From Lineolata rhizophorae (taxonomy: Eukaryota > Ascomycota > Dothideomycetes > Lineolatales > Lineolataceae): 64,000 nucleotides of DNA. The translations under genes and the position numbers were made by a program. The stretch is from contig MU001687.1 of NCBI GenBank assembly GCA_010093515.1, forward strand, positions 604,511 through 668,510, read 5' to 3'. Under the pieces are notes generated by a model. That model was given only the letters and a program-made list of their open reading frames with translations. It was not told where the DNA came from and did not search any database. Shown piece after piece: positions 54,525 through 64,000 of this stretch (within the stretch, counting starts at the first letter, position 1; each line of letters opens with the position of its first letter).

Positions 54525-55542
54525 ATGGGCGTCTTTGGATTCCTCCTACGCCAATTCATCGCGAGGCCGGCACCCATCCCCGAAGACGTCAAGCTTGACG
54601 GCCTCACGGCCCTCATTACCGGCGCGACCGGTGGCATAGGCCTCGAAGTTGCGCGGGAGCTGGTCGGCCATGGCGTCCGGCGGATCATCCTGGGCGTGCG
54701 AGACCCGCAGAAGGGCGAGGAGGCAAAAGCTGAGCTGACGAGGATGGATTGCGTCGTCGAGGTGTGGACGGTTGACTGCGAAGAGTGGAAAAGCACCGTC
54801 GCGTTCGGACAGCGAGCGCAGGCGCTGGATCGCCTCGACATCGTCATCCTCAACGCCGGTGTCAAGAAGCTAAAGTACTCCCGCGCGAAAACTGGCCACG
54901 AGACCAATCTCCAGGTCAACTATCTGTCCACCGCACTCCTGTCTCTGATGCTGTTCGTCCCGCTGCGTGCGACTGCGAGGCGCACCAAGAAACCCGGACG
55001 TCTGTCCATCGTCTCCTGCGAAGTGCATCTGACGCCCTTCCGAGAACGCTCAGCGACGAAGGTCTTGTCGCACATGAATCACAAGGACACCTTCACGCCG
55101 TTTTCCCCGGAGAGGTACTACACCACCAAGCTCCTCAACGTGCTCTGGGGACGCGAACTGTCTTCCCGGACCGATCCGAAGGAAGTGATCGTCAACGTCG
55201 TCAACCCCGGCCTTTGCCGCACTGAAATCCACCGCTATGAAGAGTCCCACAGCTTCCGGCTGTTCCAGCGGCTCTTCGGCTGGAATCCTGCTATTGGAGG
55301 CCACTGCGTCGCCGACGCGGCCGTGGTGGCTGATTCCGACTCCCACGGGGCCTACATCAGCGAGATGCACGTGACGGAGTGAGTTTGCAAGCCGTCATTT
55401 TCGTTTCTATGTGCTGACCGCGATCAGACCGTCCAAGTTCGTTTCATCCACCGACGGAAGGGCTACGCAATCGAAGCTTTGGCTTGAAACCATGCAGCTC
55501 CTCCGGGCGGAAGTTCCTGGCGCGAAATTAGTTGCGTTGTAA
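54525..55542 (+). CDS. Short-chain dehydrogenase/reductase, 322 aa
   Basis: Exons 54525-55378 and 55428-55542 (49-nt intron). Start chosen at Met-Gly-Val-Phe-Gly-Phe, which gives the usual SDR spacing; the longer in-frame start is less likely. Rossmann motif Thr-Gly-Ala-Thr-Gly-Gly-Ile-Gly at 32-39, Asn-Ala-Gly at 110-112, Ser164 and the Tyr198-x3-Lys202 catalytic pair are all present. It resembles fungal retinol-dehydrogenase-like SDRs of roughly this size, with NAD(P)H as cofactor and unknown substrate. The short N-terminal hydrophobic segment could associate with membranes. If the intron is ignored the protein ends at the donor site with Thr-Glu; splicing adds ~38 helical residues and looks correct. 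Confidence 0.9.
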
Positions 55543-56128
55543 AGAGTCTGTCAGAGATGAGTCGGTACAACGGGAGCGGTGCGTTCTCCGATTGAGATGA
55601 TAACGCCGCCAAATCGCCGAAATCGCATCTTTCGCAACTTCCGTGCTGTGAGTGCGGCAAGCCATGAGTCCTCGCTAGCGACTTTTTTGTTCCTTTATCC
55701 TAACTGCCACTGCGCAACAATGCCGGTGGCAGCGAGCCGTCTCGCAAGGGCATCCCGTTCGGACGAATCGCGCCATGATAGGGCTGTCATGGGACTGGAT
55801 GTGTTAGTCGACGGCCGCCTGGTGAGGTGAGGTGACCGTGGTTCGATTGAAGCGGACTTGATTGGTCGACAATATAGTTGTCTAGATTTGTGTCGGATCA
55901 TCCACTTTGTGTGAAACTTCTATGTACTATTTACGAGTCATTGCTACCCGGTCCGCGGCGACGGTGAACCGGTAGGATAATAATATTTTTAGTTCGAACG
56001 GCCTTGCATTGGCCAGAAGTTTTGCTTCCCCGTCGTGGAATTACACTCGTATGTTACATATGATACATTCAAATTCGAACCTAGCCTTCCATGCTCTAAA
56101 ACTTAATTCCGTTCGTAATGCCATCAAG
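55543..56128. other. Convergent intergenic region
   Basis: 3' flanks of the SDR gene (plus) and the repeat-containing surface-protein gene (minus). AT-rich from 55860 to 56150. No gene seen. Confidence 0.6.
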
Positions 56129-58336
56129 CTAAAAATAATTACGCGAATGAAGTACGCAGGAAAGCATCGAAAAGAGGCCGAAGAGCCAACGAGACGCCAG
56201 AGCGTTCCTTGCTCCTTTGGATTTGCTGCTCGTGGTGATGGGTAGGCTGGGCCAGGCATAATCCATTTGACTCGGGCCAGGGCTCGTCGAAGAGCTTTCG
56301 CTCTGGCTTATAGGATGCATGATTTCGATTACGCTCATGACCATGTCCACGACGTCGGCGTGGGATATAGAAGTCATGGCAAGCCCCTGCGTGCTCCCGT
56401 CGACGACGGACGTGCGTCCATGATCGCCAACGACCGTGCTACCACCTACGACAACGCCGGATCCGTCGGGCAATTCGGAATACATGACTCCGTCGACGGT
56501 GACTGGCGGGCCGCCCGGGAGAAGCGTCTGGCCGTCGACAACGAATCGGTCCAGGTAGTCAGCCGTGTAGACGGACGGGCCGATCGTCAGAACGTGGGCG
56601 AATGAGTCCGCCGTGGCTGGCGAATTCAAATTTTGAGTCGACCCTTGGGCGATGACGATGGCTGTCCCTTCGGGGACGATGGATGCTGGTTGGCCTTGGA
56701 TGGTGATTGGTGGGCCACCGACACTCAGGGTCTGCGAGCCGACGACAAACTCGCCCCGGGCGTTCGCGGCGTATGTTGTCGAGCCGACCGTGAAGAAAAT
56801 GCCTTCGTTCTGCGAAGGGAGTTCCGACAGGGGTATTTCCGGTTGCGTCTGAAGGCTGCCTCCAATCACTACAGCCGAGCCCTCCGGAACTAGATATACT
56901 GGCGTCCCATCGATCGAAACCGGCTGGCCGCCGGGCGACAACGTTTGCGAGCCGAACACAAACTGCCCACCGCTGTTCGCGGTGTAGGACGAGGGCCCTA
57001 CAGCGAACGCTCCCGGTTGCCCAGGTGGGGTAACGATGTCCTGGCTGCTCCCGCCAACCACCACGGCGGTCCCGCTGGCCACCTGCCAAACTTGGGTGCC
57101 GTCGATCGTGGCGGGGGGTCCTCCGGCACTCAGCGTCTGGGTTCCCGCGACAAGCTGGCCTGCACCGTTGCTGGAAAAGGAGGATGAGCCGACTGTGACG
57201 ACGAACGGATTCGCCGGGGCGGGTGTTATCGTCGCCGGGGTGGGATTTCCGGCACTGGGGCGGCCATTACCGGCGTCGGGCGCTTCATCTAGGGGGAGCG
57301 CTCCTTCCCTCGTGCGGGACGGTTCGCTTTCGCTCGGAGCGTCCGACGCGCGGGTCGACGCGCTGGTTGACGGCGCGTGCTGGGGAGAGGTCGTCCGCGA
57401 GGCCGGCGCGTTGTTGTAGCTAATGACCGTAGTGGTCAACATGTCCACCGGCACCTTCGCCGTCGGAATGGCGTCGATATAGGCCATGCACCCGTCGACG
57501 CCGGGCAGGTCGGGATACGCGGATCGCGGTAGGTAGTTGTAGTTCGTGTACGTCCATTCGATGCACGGCGTCCAGAGGCCGTCCGCACCCTGGCAGTCCA
57601 GCCACTCGGTCCACGTCGTCAGCCACTCCCGCGCTGGGTCGAGAGTGTAGACCGAGTACGATTCTAGCGTGATAAAATTCGGGTTGCTTCCGTCCTGGGC
57701 ATAGGTTTCCACCGCGTCGCACAACGGACTGGTGGTGGGGGTGGGGATGATGGCCGACCCGTTGACGTCGCTCGTCAACGCGTTGGTAGGTTGGTAGAAT
57801 CGTCTGATGTACCAGTCCTCGACGATGAGATACTGGGTGGGCCATGTGCTGGAATTGGTGAGTTAGTGAGAAGCCGCCAAGGCGGACGGAGCCGCATACA
57901 AGATCTCGGTGAAGGAACCGCTGCCTTTGAGGTTCGGAAAAGACGTAGTGTAGACCGTGTCGGTCACGACCTGGAACTTATGGGTTTGCGATTCAGCCCA
58001 GGTCCACAGTTCCGAGGACCCGTTCACGCTGACCGGATGGCCAAACGGCTGGGAGCGGATCCACGCGCTGAACTCGGACTGAGGATGTTGCGAAAGCGTT
58101 TTCGTCGTGGTCGAGTTTGTGGAGTTGTCGACTTCGAGGAAGAGAGTCGCACCCGTGTAGTTGTACATTTGCTCCGCCCAGAAAAAACGCATCATCTCTC
58201 CGGTGTGCACGATGCACGTCCCGCACGTCTTCGGGCTGTCGCAGTCATCCTTGTGGCACAGATACTCTCCGGTGCCATTTGACGCGAGCGCGAGGAGAAG
58301 GAGCCACGCCGTCAACGGGGCCGTGAGCGGCCTCAT
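56129..58336 (-). CDS. Secreted/cell-surface protein with four tandem repeats, 718 aa
   Basis: Minus-strand exons 57900-58336 and 56129-57848, joined across a 51-nt intron with donor GTATGC and a CACTAAC branch site. The start at 58336 gives a signal peptide (Met-Arg-Pro-Leu-Thr, Leu-Leu-Leu-Leu-Ala-Leu-Ala). The N-terminal ~300 residues hold a Cys-containing domain (several Cys in the first 45 residues after cleavage, more near 190-265) with N-glycosylation sequons. A Ser/Thr/Pro linker leads into four ~55-residue repeats at about 360-412, 426-476, 496-547 and 563-616, each with a Gln-Thr-Leu-x-x-Gly-Gly core and a Val-Val-x-Gly-Gly-type end. The C-terminus has a Ser-rich stretch and a short hydrophobic tail, possibly a GPI signal or membrane anchor. 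The repeats are common in fungal extracellular proteins; function unknown. Confidence 0.8.
56438..57208 (-). repeat. Four diverged coding repeats in the surface protein
   Basis: Each unit encodes a hydrophobic start (Val-Val-Thr-Val-Gly or Ile-Gly-Pro-Ser-x-Tyr-Thr-Ala), a Gly-x-Phe/Leu-Val segment, then Gln-Thr-Leu-x-x-Gly-Gly-x-Pro, a Thr/Ser-Ile/Val-Asp-Gly step and Gly-x-Ala/Gly-Val-Val. The spacing between units is variable and the units are diverged at DNA level, so this is an old duplication. Confidence 0.8.
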
Positions 58337-59229
58337 CGCAAGGCGGAGAAGAGCGGTTGATTCGGAGTGGATCGTCGCTGCACAAGAGGAACACTTCTGA
58401 CGCATTCCATTGCGTTCCACCGTGCATTTTAAGACGAGATCAAGTGTTGGCGTGGCGCGCCGGCGGCCTGTTTTTCGACGCGGTTACATCTGCTTCCTTC
58501 ATATTGCTCGACCAATTGGATAAACTCTGCAAGGTCTATGTTTGGAGACGAAACGTGCGAGTTCAGCTGCCACGCGAGAGAAGAACGGGCCCGGGCGTTC
58601 TTAATTTAATCGAGCCGGGGGCATCTTCCTACATAGCTATGTACACACATATAACGACTACCGAACAGCCAAACAGGCATGCAGCGCGCGAGCGTCGATC
58701 GACAATTTCACGCCCGCGAGCAACTGCCGGCAAGCCCATCAGGAGATGAATCTGGAAACAGGCGGGCAATCATCGCACGAGCTCGCATGGACTGTCAGGC
58801 GGCGATGCAGGGTGTTAGGGGAAATGCGTATAGCTATGCCGGCTTATACTTGCCGCCGGGGTGTCAGCATCGTGGGGCAAACCACAAACTGCTCCGGATG
58901 GCAGTGAAAGGAAAGATAGAGCTTCGTCGAGGATACGAAGCGTGCGGCATACGCACGTGATTTCGGTGCCTTTCGGTGCTCGACTCGGCTGGCTGCTTGC
59001 GCAGTGAAATAGTTTTCAATTCTTTTGCGATGCGCGCTATTTGAAAGTGAAGTATCACGTGATGCTACACGTGAGTGCTTCACCGGCGCCAGTCGGCCCG
59101 GAACCCCGACTGCGCAACGAAGCGCGCCGCGGCTCTGGGCGCGACTGACTCCCTACAGCACGCGCCGAGCTGCGCTTCATCCGCAAAACGTTGACCGCGA
59201 GCCCACGCATCACGCGCCCAGCCCCAACG
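58337..59229. other. Divergent promoter, surface protein / ssr4
   Basis: 893 bp. Three CACGTG boxes cluster nearest ssr4: 58954-58959, 59056-59061 and 59068-59073. No gene seen. Confidence 0.55.
59055..59074. promoter_or_regulatory. Double CACGTGA element upstream of ssr4
   Basis: A full palindrome TCACGTGA (59055-59062) is followed six bases later by CACGTGA (59068-59074), about 155 bases before the ssr4 ATG. The match is to bHLH/Cbf1-like sites; function is inferred. Confidence 0.45.
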
Positions 59230-61439
59230 ATGCAAGACCCTTTCGATGGTGTACCGCATTTGCTGGTGAGTGCGCATTTTCGCATGATCGTGGGGAGCTA
59301 GACTGACGCGCACCGTCGCAGCTCGAACATCTCCACTTGACAGCAAATTACAACTACCCGACGACCTCCACCCTCCGAAGCAACCAGGCAATCGAGTATC
59401 TGGTAAATGCGCCGAGGCTTATCAGAGACCGCGTGTCCGTGTCGTGGAGCTACCAGACGACCCCGCCGGACGGTTCTTTGTTTTTGGAGTGGTTCCCCAC
59501 CGGCAACCCACGTAGAGGAGACAAGTTCGCCAGCGACGGGTACATCTGGGTAGATCCGGAGCAGAAGTACGCGCAAAACATAGGTGGCTACGTGAGTTGT
59601 GAAATCGTGCATCTAAAGCTCGCGTCGTTAGACTAACACTCTCCCTAGGACGTCGAGTTTTACGTCCATCACCAAGGTTTCCGTGTGGGCGAAAGCTTTA
59701 CGAGCCACATGCGCACCCGCTATCGGATCGCGCAACGACACCCCTTACCTCCAAATAGCGCGCCGCCGGACCCCTCGCTCTGGCTGGTGCACTATCAGCA
59801 GCAGACGGACCCACGGTACCGCATGCCTGTGAACCAGCTGCCTGTAGGCCCAGATGTGCAGGCCACGATGGCCGAGCGCCGCAGCATCGAAACCCAGGGC
59901 CAACTGCTGCGAAAGGAGTTCCACCTTCACGACCGCTCCAACTGGCCGCGCGTCGAGTTTCACGGTAGGGGTCCGATGGCCGCGGGGCCCGGCTTGGCTC
60001 AGCAGGGCGTCGGACCATCTCCCGCTAAGCGCCCCCGCCAGGGACCTGGGCCGCAGCAGATGCCCGGCGCCGCGGCCGCCAGTGCGTATAATGCCGGGCC
60101 AGACGCATGGCTGGAGGACGAGGAGTCGACGCATCTGGGCGACGTCTTCGACTTTTTGACCCCTAGGGAGATCAGCTCCATGAGGTACCAGCAGCACCAT
60201 GAGTGGATGGAGGAGATCTTTTCGTCACCGTTCGCGATATCGCAGATCCAGCCCGTTGATCTCGGGTTCGGTCTACCTGGAGACCTTGCCGAGCTGACCG
60301 ACGGCCTTTTCGATGCACCTGGTCCGCAGAGCTGGCAGGCAGTCAGGCTCCCTGAAACCTTGGACAGACCGGCGGTCAGAAGCGCTGCCGAGCGAAGTGC
60401 TTCTAACGATCTGCCTGATCAGGCCAAGGCGAGCGAGTTCGAGAAGCGCGTCGCCAAGTACGTAGAGCGAAGCAAGTCGGAAATCGACGGATTGAAGAAG
60501 GAGCACTCCAAGACGCTCGCGGAACTGAAGAGGAGCAAGATGTACATGACTGCGGAAAGAAAGCTGCAGAAGGCTATGGAGGAGGGCGACGACAAGGCAT
60601 CGGAGTCGATCCCCGTGGAGGTCGAACGGACCCTCGGCGTGCGCATCGAGCCGTGGCAAGACGTAGCGTGCATCGACAAGGGCGGCCTCATCGAAGAGGA
60701 GAAGCAGCCCGATCCGCAGCAAACGCAGTACGTCAATGGTGACAGCGATATGCCGGCTTCCAACGGCGACGGCAACAGCGGCGAGCTTGACGAGGGTATG
60801 GACCCCGACAACACCGCGGCCGGTCTCCTCGATCAGTACGGTGCTGGGTCGTTCATCTCCACGCCCAACACCAACGTCGGCGCAGTCGGCCAGTCGCGAC
60901 CTGTCAGCCAGGGCCCTTCCGCAATGCAGAGCCCGCGGCAGACCTCTGCCGGCGCCGAGGCGGAGGCGGGCGGCGACGCGCAGGACGAGTCGCTCCTCAT
61001 GGACGCAATGGATTTGGACGTCGATATGGACGGCCTCACTGGCGACATGGACGCTGGTAGCAAAGTGGCCGCAGGCGACGATTGGGTCATAGTCGGGGAT
61101 GAGAAGATGGAGGACACGGCGGCAAAGCGGGCACCCGGCGGTGGCGGCGCCGCATCGCAGGCGGAAGGTGATGGTCCTACGGAGGCTAGAGCGGACGCCC
61201 CTCCGCCGGCATCCGCGCCAGCTGCTTCGGCGCCCGTGCCTCAGACGACGGCGGCCTCCACCCCGGGAATGTTCGAAAGCGCGGAATTCGCAAACTTTGA
61301 CAATTTGGACACGGCCGGTGACGCGCTCGCAGACTACGCAGGCGGCGGTGGCGACGACCTAGGCTTAGACCTCGACAACTCGGCGTTTGGGGACGCATTT
61401 CACGGGACGGAGGGGGAAGGTGAGGGCGATGGCGCCTAA
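59230..61439 (+). CDS. ssr4: SWI/SNF and RSC chromatin-remodelling subunit Ssr4 (DUF1750), 698 aa
   Basis: Exons are 59230-59265 (36 nt), 59322-59591 and 59649-61439. The N-terminal ~220 residues match the Ssr4 domain: Met-Gln-Asp-Pro-Phe-Asp-Gly-Val-Pro-His-Leu-Leu, Ala-Ile-Glu-Tyr-Leu-Val-Asn-Ala-Pro, Pro-Pro-Asp-Gly-Ser-Leu-Phe-Leu-Glu-Trp, Phe-Ala-Ser-Asp-Gly-Tyr-Ile-Trp. Also conserved is Phe-Asp-Phe-Leu-Thr-Pro-Arg-Glu-Ile-Ser-x-Met-Arg-Tyr at ~265, followed by a Lys-rich coiled-coil segment at ~355-405. The C-terminal third is acidic and low complexity. By family knowledge Ssr4 is a fungal-specific subunit shared by the SWI/SNF and RSC complexes of fission yeast. The first two exons are short, so the N-terminus would be lost without splicing. 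Confidence 0.9.
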
Positions 61440-61558
61440 GCTGTACGAATAATTCTTTAGATATTAGGGTGTTTTGTCCTCCAACCATAGGTTGAACGCT
61501 AATTTTTCATATCTGATTATCTATGTGAGGACCGCAAAGTGCTACGACACGTGCCGTC

Positions 61559-63601
61559 TCATGCCACGACTTTCCATAATCGGATCTTTCCCGCCTCGTT
61601 CCCGACGGCTAAAAGTAGGTCGGCATCATCGCGCGACCTCTCAGTCGGGGTGGCTCTGACCTCCCCCCAGCACAGACTCGAAATCCTGCCTAGCGGCGTC
61701 GAGTTCGTCGGCCAGTTTCTGTACACGCTCGCCGAGGGCAAGTGAACGAGACGGAGCGCGTCTCCCTTCCACCGAGACGCCACGGCAAGTACCTGACCGT
61801 TGGGTGAAAAAGAGAGATGGGAGATGGGGACGGTGAGGTGCTTTAGCGCCCGTAAAGGCGAGGGCGAGGGCGGAACGCCCAAATTATCATCTTCCTTGCC
61901 ACCACTCCAACTTCGCCGATCGTACACGTTGACGATGCCGCTCTCGCTGCCGACGGCCGCCCATCTGCTCCCGCCGATAGATGACAGGCCGTTCCGACCT
62001 CCCAGCGCGATCACGGTCGCTCCTACCGCGCCCTCGTCCGTCCAACGCGCCATGGTGCGTCTCTCAGCGAGGCTCCATTCCGTGACCTCGCCGCTCTTAC
62101 CGAGCACAGTGAATCCCTGGCCGTCAGCCCACCACGCAAAGTCTGCGATCCCGCCCGGCGAGTCAACCACCGCCGACGCCACCCATTGCAGAGTGCTAGT
62201 AGCTAAGACGTTGATTGCCGCGCCCTTTTTTGGCGTGCCAACGAAGGCGATGCAGTGGGCCCCGTCGGCGGCCGGGCACGGCGTCGGAGATATCCGAAAG
62301 CGCTCAAACGTGCGCTGGGCGTGTTGGTGGCCGATCAACCGCGTGATTCGCTCGAGACGGCCGGAGCTCAGATCCCAAACGTGGAATCGACGTCGCGGAG
62401 ACGACAGGAACAGGCGAGTGTCAGTCTTAGAGGGGTGGAAAGCCGTGGTGGTTAGGGGCGACCCGGTTAAGTGGAGTGACGTGAGCAGCGGATGAGGTTC
62501 ACTCGGGTTTGGAGAGCTCGACGGCATGAGGTGGTGGAGATATAGCGTGCCGCTGGGCCCCGAGGAGAGTAGGAGGGGAAAGCTCGGGTGTATCGAGAGG
62601 GAAGACACGGCAGACTAGAACTTGAGTGGGTTGCACGCGTGCTGTGGAGCGGGTGACTTACTGGCTGGGTTCCTGGGATATCCTTTAGCCTCTGTATGTC
62701 GATCACATCGGGTCGGAACACTCGATTATGTCGTTCGTCCCGCGGAGCGAGGGCGAAGCCGTCCGACGTTTGCAGGAGTCTTGCGAGAGGTTGCGCGGCG
62801 CCCACAGCGGCGTCCTCCGCGTCCGCACCTTCGTCCGACGATGAAGTGCTGCCGTCGGAGTCGCGGCGCCTCTTCTTCGGCTTGCGACCCGCCGCCGCCT
62901 CAATCGCCCAGGCCGGTGTCGGGTACAGCCGCTCGAACCTGGGTGTGTCAGTAGCGAGCTGCCGCGTGAGGGGTTTCAACGCACTGTTTCCTAAGCCGCC
63001 GGGCGTATTCCTTGCCAGACACGACGTCCTCGTCGGCCGTGCGCCTCAGCTTTCGGGACCGTGGCACGTCGGCCAGAGACACCTGTACGCGTTCATCGTC
63101 GCTGTCCTCCCAGACGGGCGGACCTAGACCACTACGCCATTCCTCTTCCACATCCGACGTGTCAGTCACCTGGACAGGCCCTGAGGCAGCGCCGGTGTCG
63201 ACGAAAAATAGCTAGGCACAGTCTTAGCCATCATTAGGAGGCGTCCGGTGCATGGGACTCACAGCGTCGTCATCCAGACCCTCCAGCTCGCCCTCCAGCT
63301 CGCCCTCGACCTGACTATCTGCGCTTTCCGCGCTCGCGTCACGCTCCGCGAAGCTCTTCAACCCCTCTCGAAAACCAATGCTATCGCCAAAGACTACCCT
63401 TTCCATTTCGAGTTCGTCATCGCTCTTTTCATACTGCATGATGGCATTCTCGTCGGCGATTCGATCCGACCCGCCGCTGTCGTCAGACTCGTCATGGAAG
63501 CCGTCGTCTAGATCGGAGGCCTGAGTCTCAACATTGGTGTGGCTTTTTTGAGGGGGTCGAGCTCGCCGGCTTCTGGAATTCTGCGCCGGGGACGTCGCCA
63601 T
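61559..63601 (-). CDS. utp18: U3 snoRNP protein Utp18 (WDR50), small-subunit processome
   Basis: Four minus-strand exons, 63263-63601, 62985-63211, 62662-62938 and 61559-62614, give 632 aa. The start at Met (Ala-Thr-Ser-Pro-Ala-Gln) follows a basic, non-conserved upstream frame. Exon 1 is acidic and disordered. Exon 2 begins Leu-Phe-Phe-Val-Asp-Thr-Gly; the junction with exon 3 gives Leu-Arg-Lys-Gln-Phe-Glu-Arg-Leu-Tyr-Pro-Thr-Pro-Ala-Trp-Ala, a Utp18 hallmark. Exon 4 carries the WD40 propeller (Ser-Ile-His-Pro-Ser-Phe-Pro-Leu-Leu-Leu-Ser-Ser-Gly; Phe-His-Val-Trp-Asp-Leu; Gly-Lys-Ile-Arg-Leu-Trp). It acts in the nucleolus in 18S rRNA processing. Its 3' end lies 119 bp from the convergent ssr4 gene. 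Confidence 0.92.
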
Positions 63602-64000
63602 TGCAGCGCAGGTTCGTAGACGGGTGCTTCGTGGAGTGTGCGGTGGCCTTTTTTTTTTACCGGCATGGTTTGGCGGAGATTTGGGCGGTGAGAGGCGCGG
63701 CCACGTGCTCCTGCCGCCCTCGGCTATTTCCGACCTCACTCTAGTTTTCGAGAACGACGCTCAATCGCGAGCGACGTTTGCAGTTAGCTTGCCGTGTTGC
63801 AATCCCGTTTGCCGAGCATTTGCCCGGATTCGTAGCTGCCTCATCTTCATCTAATACTGCGAAATCGGTTGTGGTTTACGGTCTATTAGCCAAGATTTCC
63901 GTCTTGGGTTGCTAGAGCGCATCTCTTCTCTATTAACCGTTTCTATCAGGGTATGACCCGCCCTCAGGGTATGACCCACACCCGCGTCCTGACGCGTCCC
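63602..64000. other. Upstream region of utp18 to the window edge
   Basis: Promoter/leader of utp18 with a CACGTG box at 63702-63707, about 100 bases before its ATG. An AT-richer stretch follows (63830-63940) and a 14-bp direct repeat lies at 63946-63977. No gene begins before the edge. Confidence 0.55.
63946..63977. repeat. 14-bp direct repeat
   Basis: tcagggtatgaccc occurs at 63946-63959 and 63964-63977, offset by 18 bp. It may be the start of a longer tandem array that continues past the window edge. Confidence 0.8.

Noticed and set aside
1-64000. Search for a biosynthetic cluster, CRISPR array, phage or intact transposon
   Set aside because: The MFS, alcohol dehydrogenase and SDR genes are far apart with housekeeping genes between them, no backbone synthase is present, and no transposase, integrase or reverse-transcriptase motif was recognised.

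Overview
The window is nuclear DNA from a filamentous ascomycete (Pezizomycotina, most likely a sordariomycete-type genome). Genes are compact and G+C-rich. Introns are mostly 45-110 nt, with GTRNGT donors and CTAAC/CTAAT-type branch sites. Several genes are fungal-specific, including the Ssr4/DUF1750 subunit, Cns1, a JHDM1-type JmjC protein and small secreted cysteine-rich proteins. There are no bacterial-style operons. I found no rRNA, tRNA, CRISPR or intact transposon. Exon structures below were worked out by hand from splice signals and reading-frame continuity, without transcript data.

Layout, left half. A 5'-truncated cns1 co-chaperone gene opens the window. It is followed by an unrecognised 190-aa protein, the kinetochore subunit Mis14/Nsl1 and a 14-TM MFS drug-type exporter, then a gene-poor 1.9 kb stretch. 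Next come a Thr/Gly-rich secreted protein, the splicing factor SF3b14 (minus) and a large divergent JmjC-PHD histone demethylase. An 82-aa conserved-looking protein (minus) precedes a long gene-poor stretch that contains an AT-rich island (about 20.2-21.6 kb). After it lie a BTB/POZ protein (minus), the GPN-loop GTPase GPN3 (minus) and S-adenosylmethionine synthetase (plus).

Layout, right half. A small secreted protein with two tandem six-cysteine modules is followed by a DENND6-like protein (minus) and the divergent Vac14 scaffold. These two share a promoter that carries a 15-bp minisatellite. Then come a zinc alcohol dehydrogenase, the V-ATPase assembly factor Vma12 (minus), the ubiquinone-tail polyprenyl synthase Coq1, an RBM42-like RNA-binding protein (minus), 6-phosphogluconate dehydrogenase and Lsm12. 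A second AT-rich island (49.7-50.7 kb) and an inositol-monophosphatase-family gene (minus) precede a 2.7 kb GC-rich region with no recognisable gene. The window ends with a short-chain dehydrogenase, a 718-aa surface protein with four tandem repeats (minus), the SWI/SNF-RSC subunit Ssr4 and the U3 processome protein Utp18 (minus).

Most genes are unrelated housekeeping functions: chaperone, kinetochore, splicing, chromatin, GTPase-dependent RNA polymerase II assembly, methyl-donor synthesis, vacuole/endosome lipid signalling, V-ATPase assembly, ubiquinone, pentose phosphate and ribosome biogenesis. They are often arranged as divergent pairs. I saw no biosynthetic cluster or defence-type system. 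The less ordinary material is the secreted proteins, the JmjC protein with two separated zinc half-clusters, and the two AT-rich islands.
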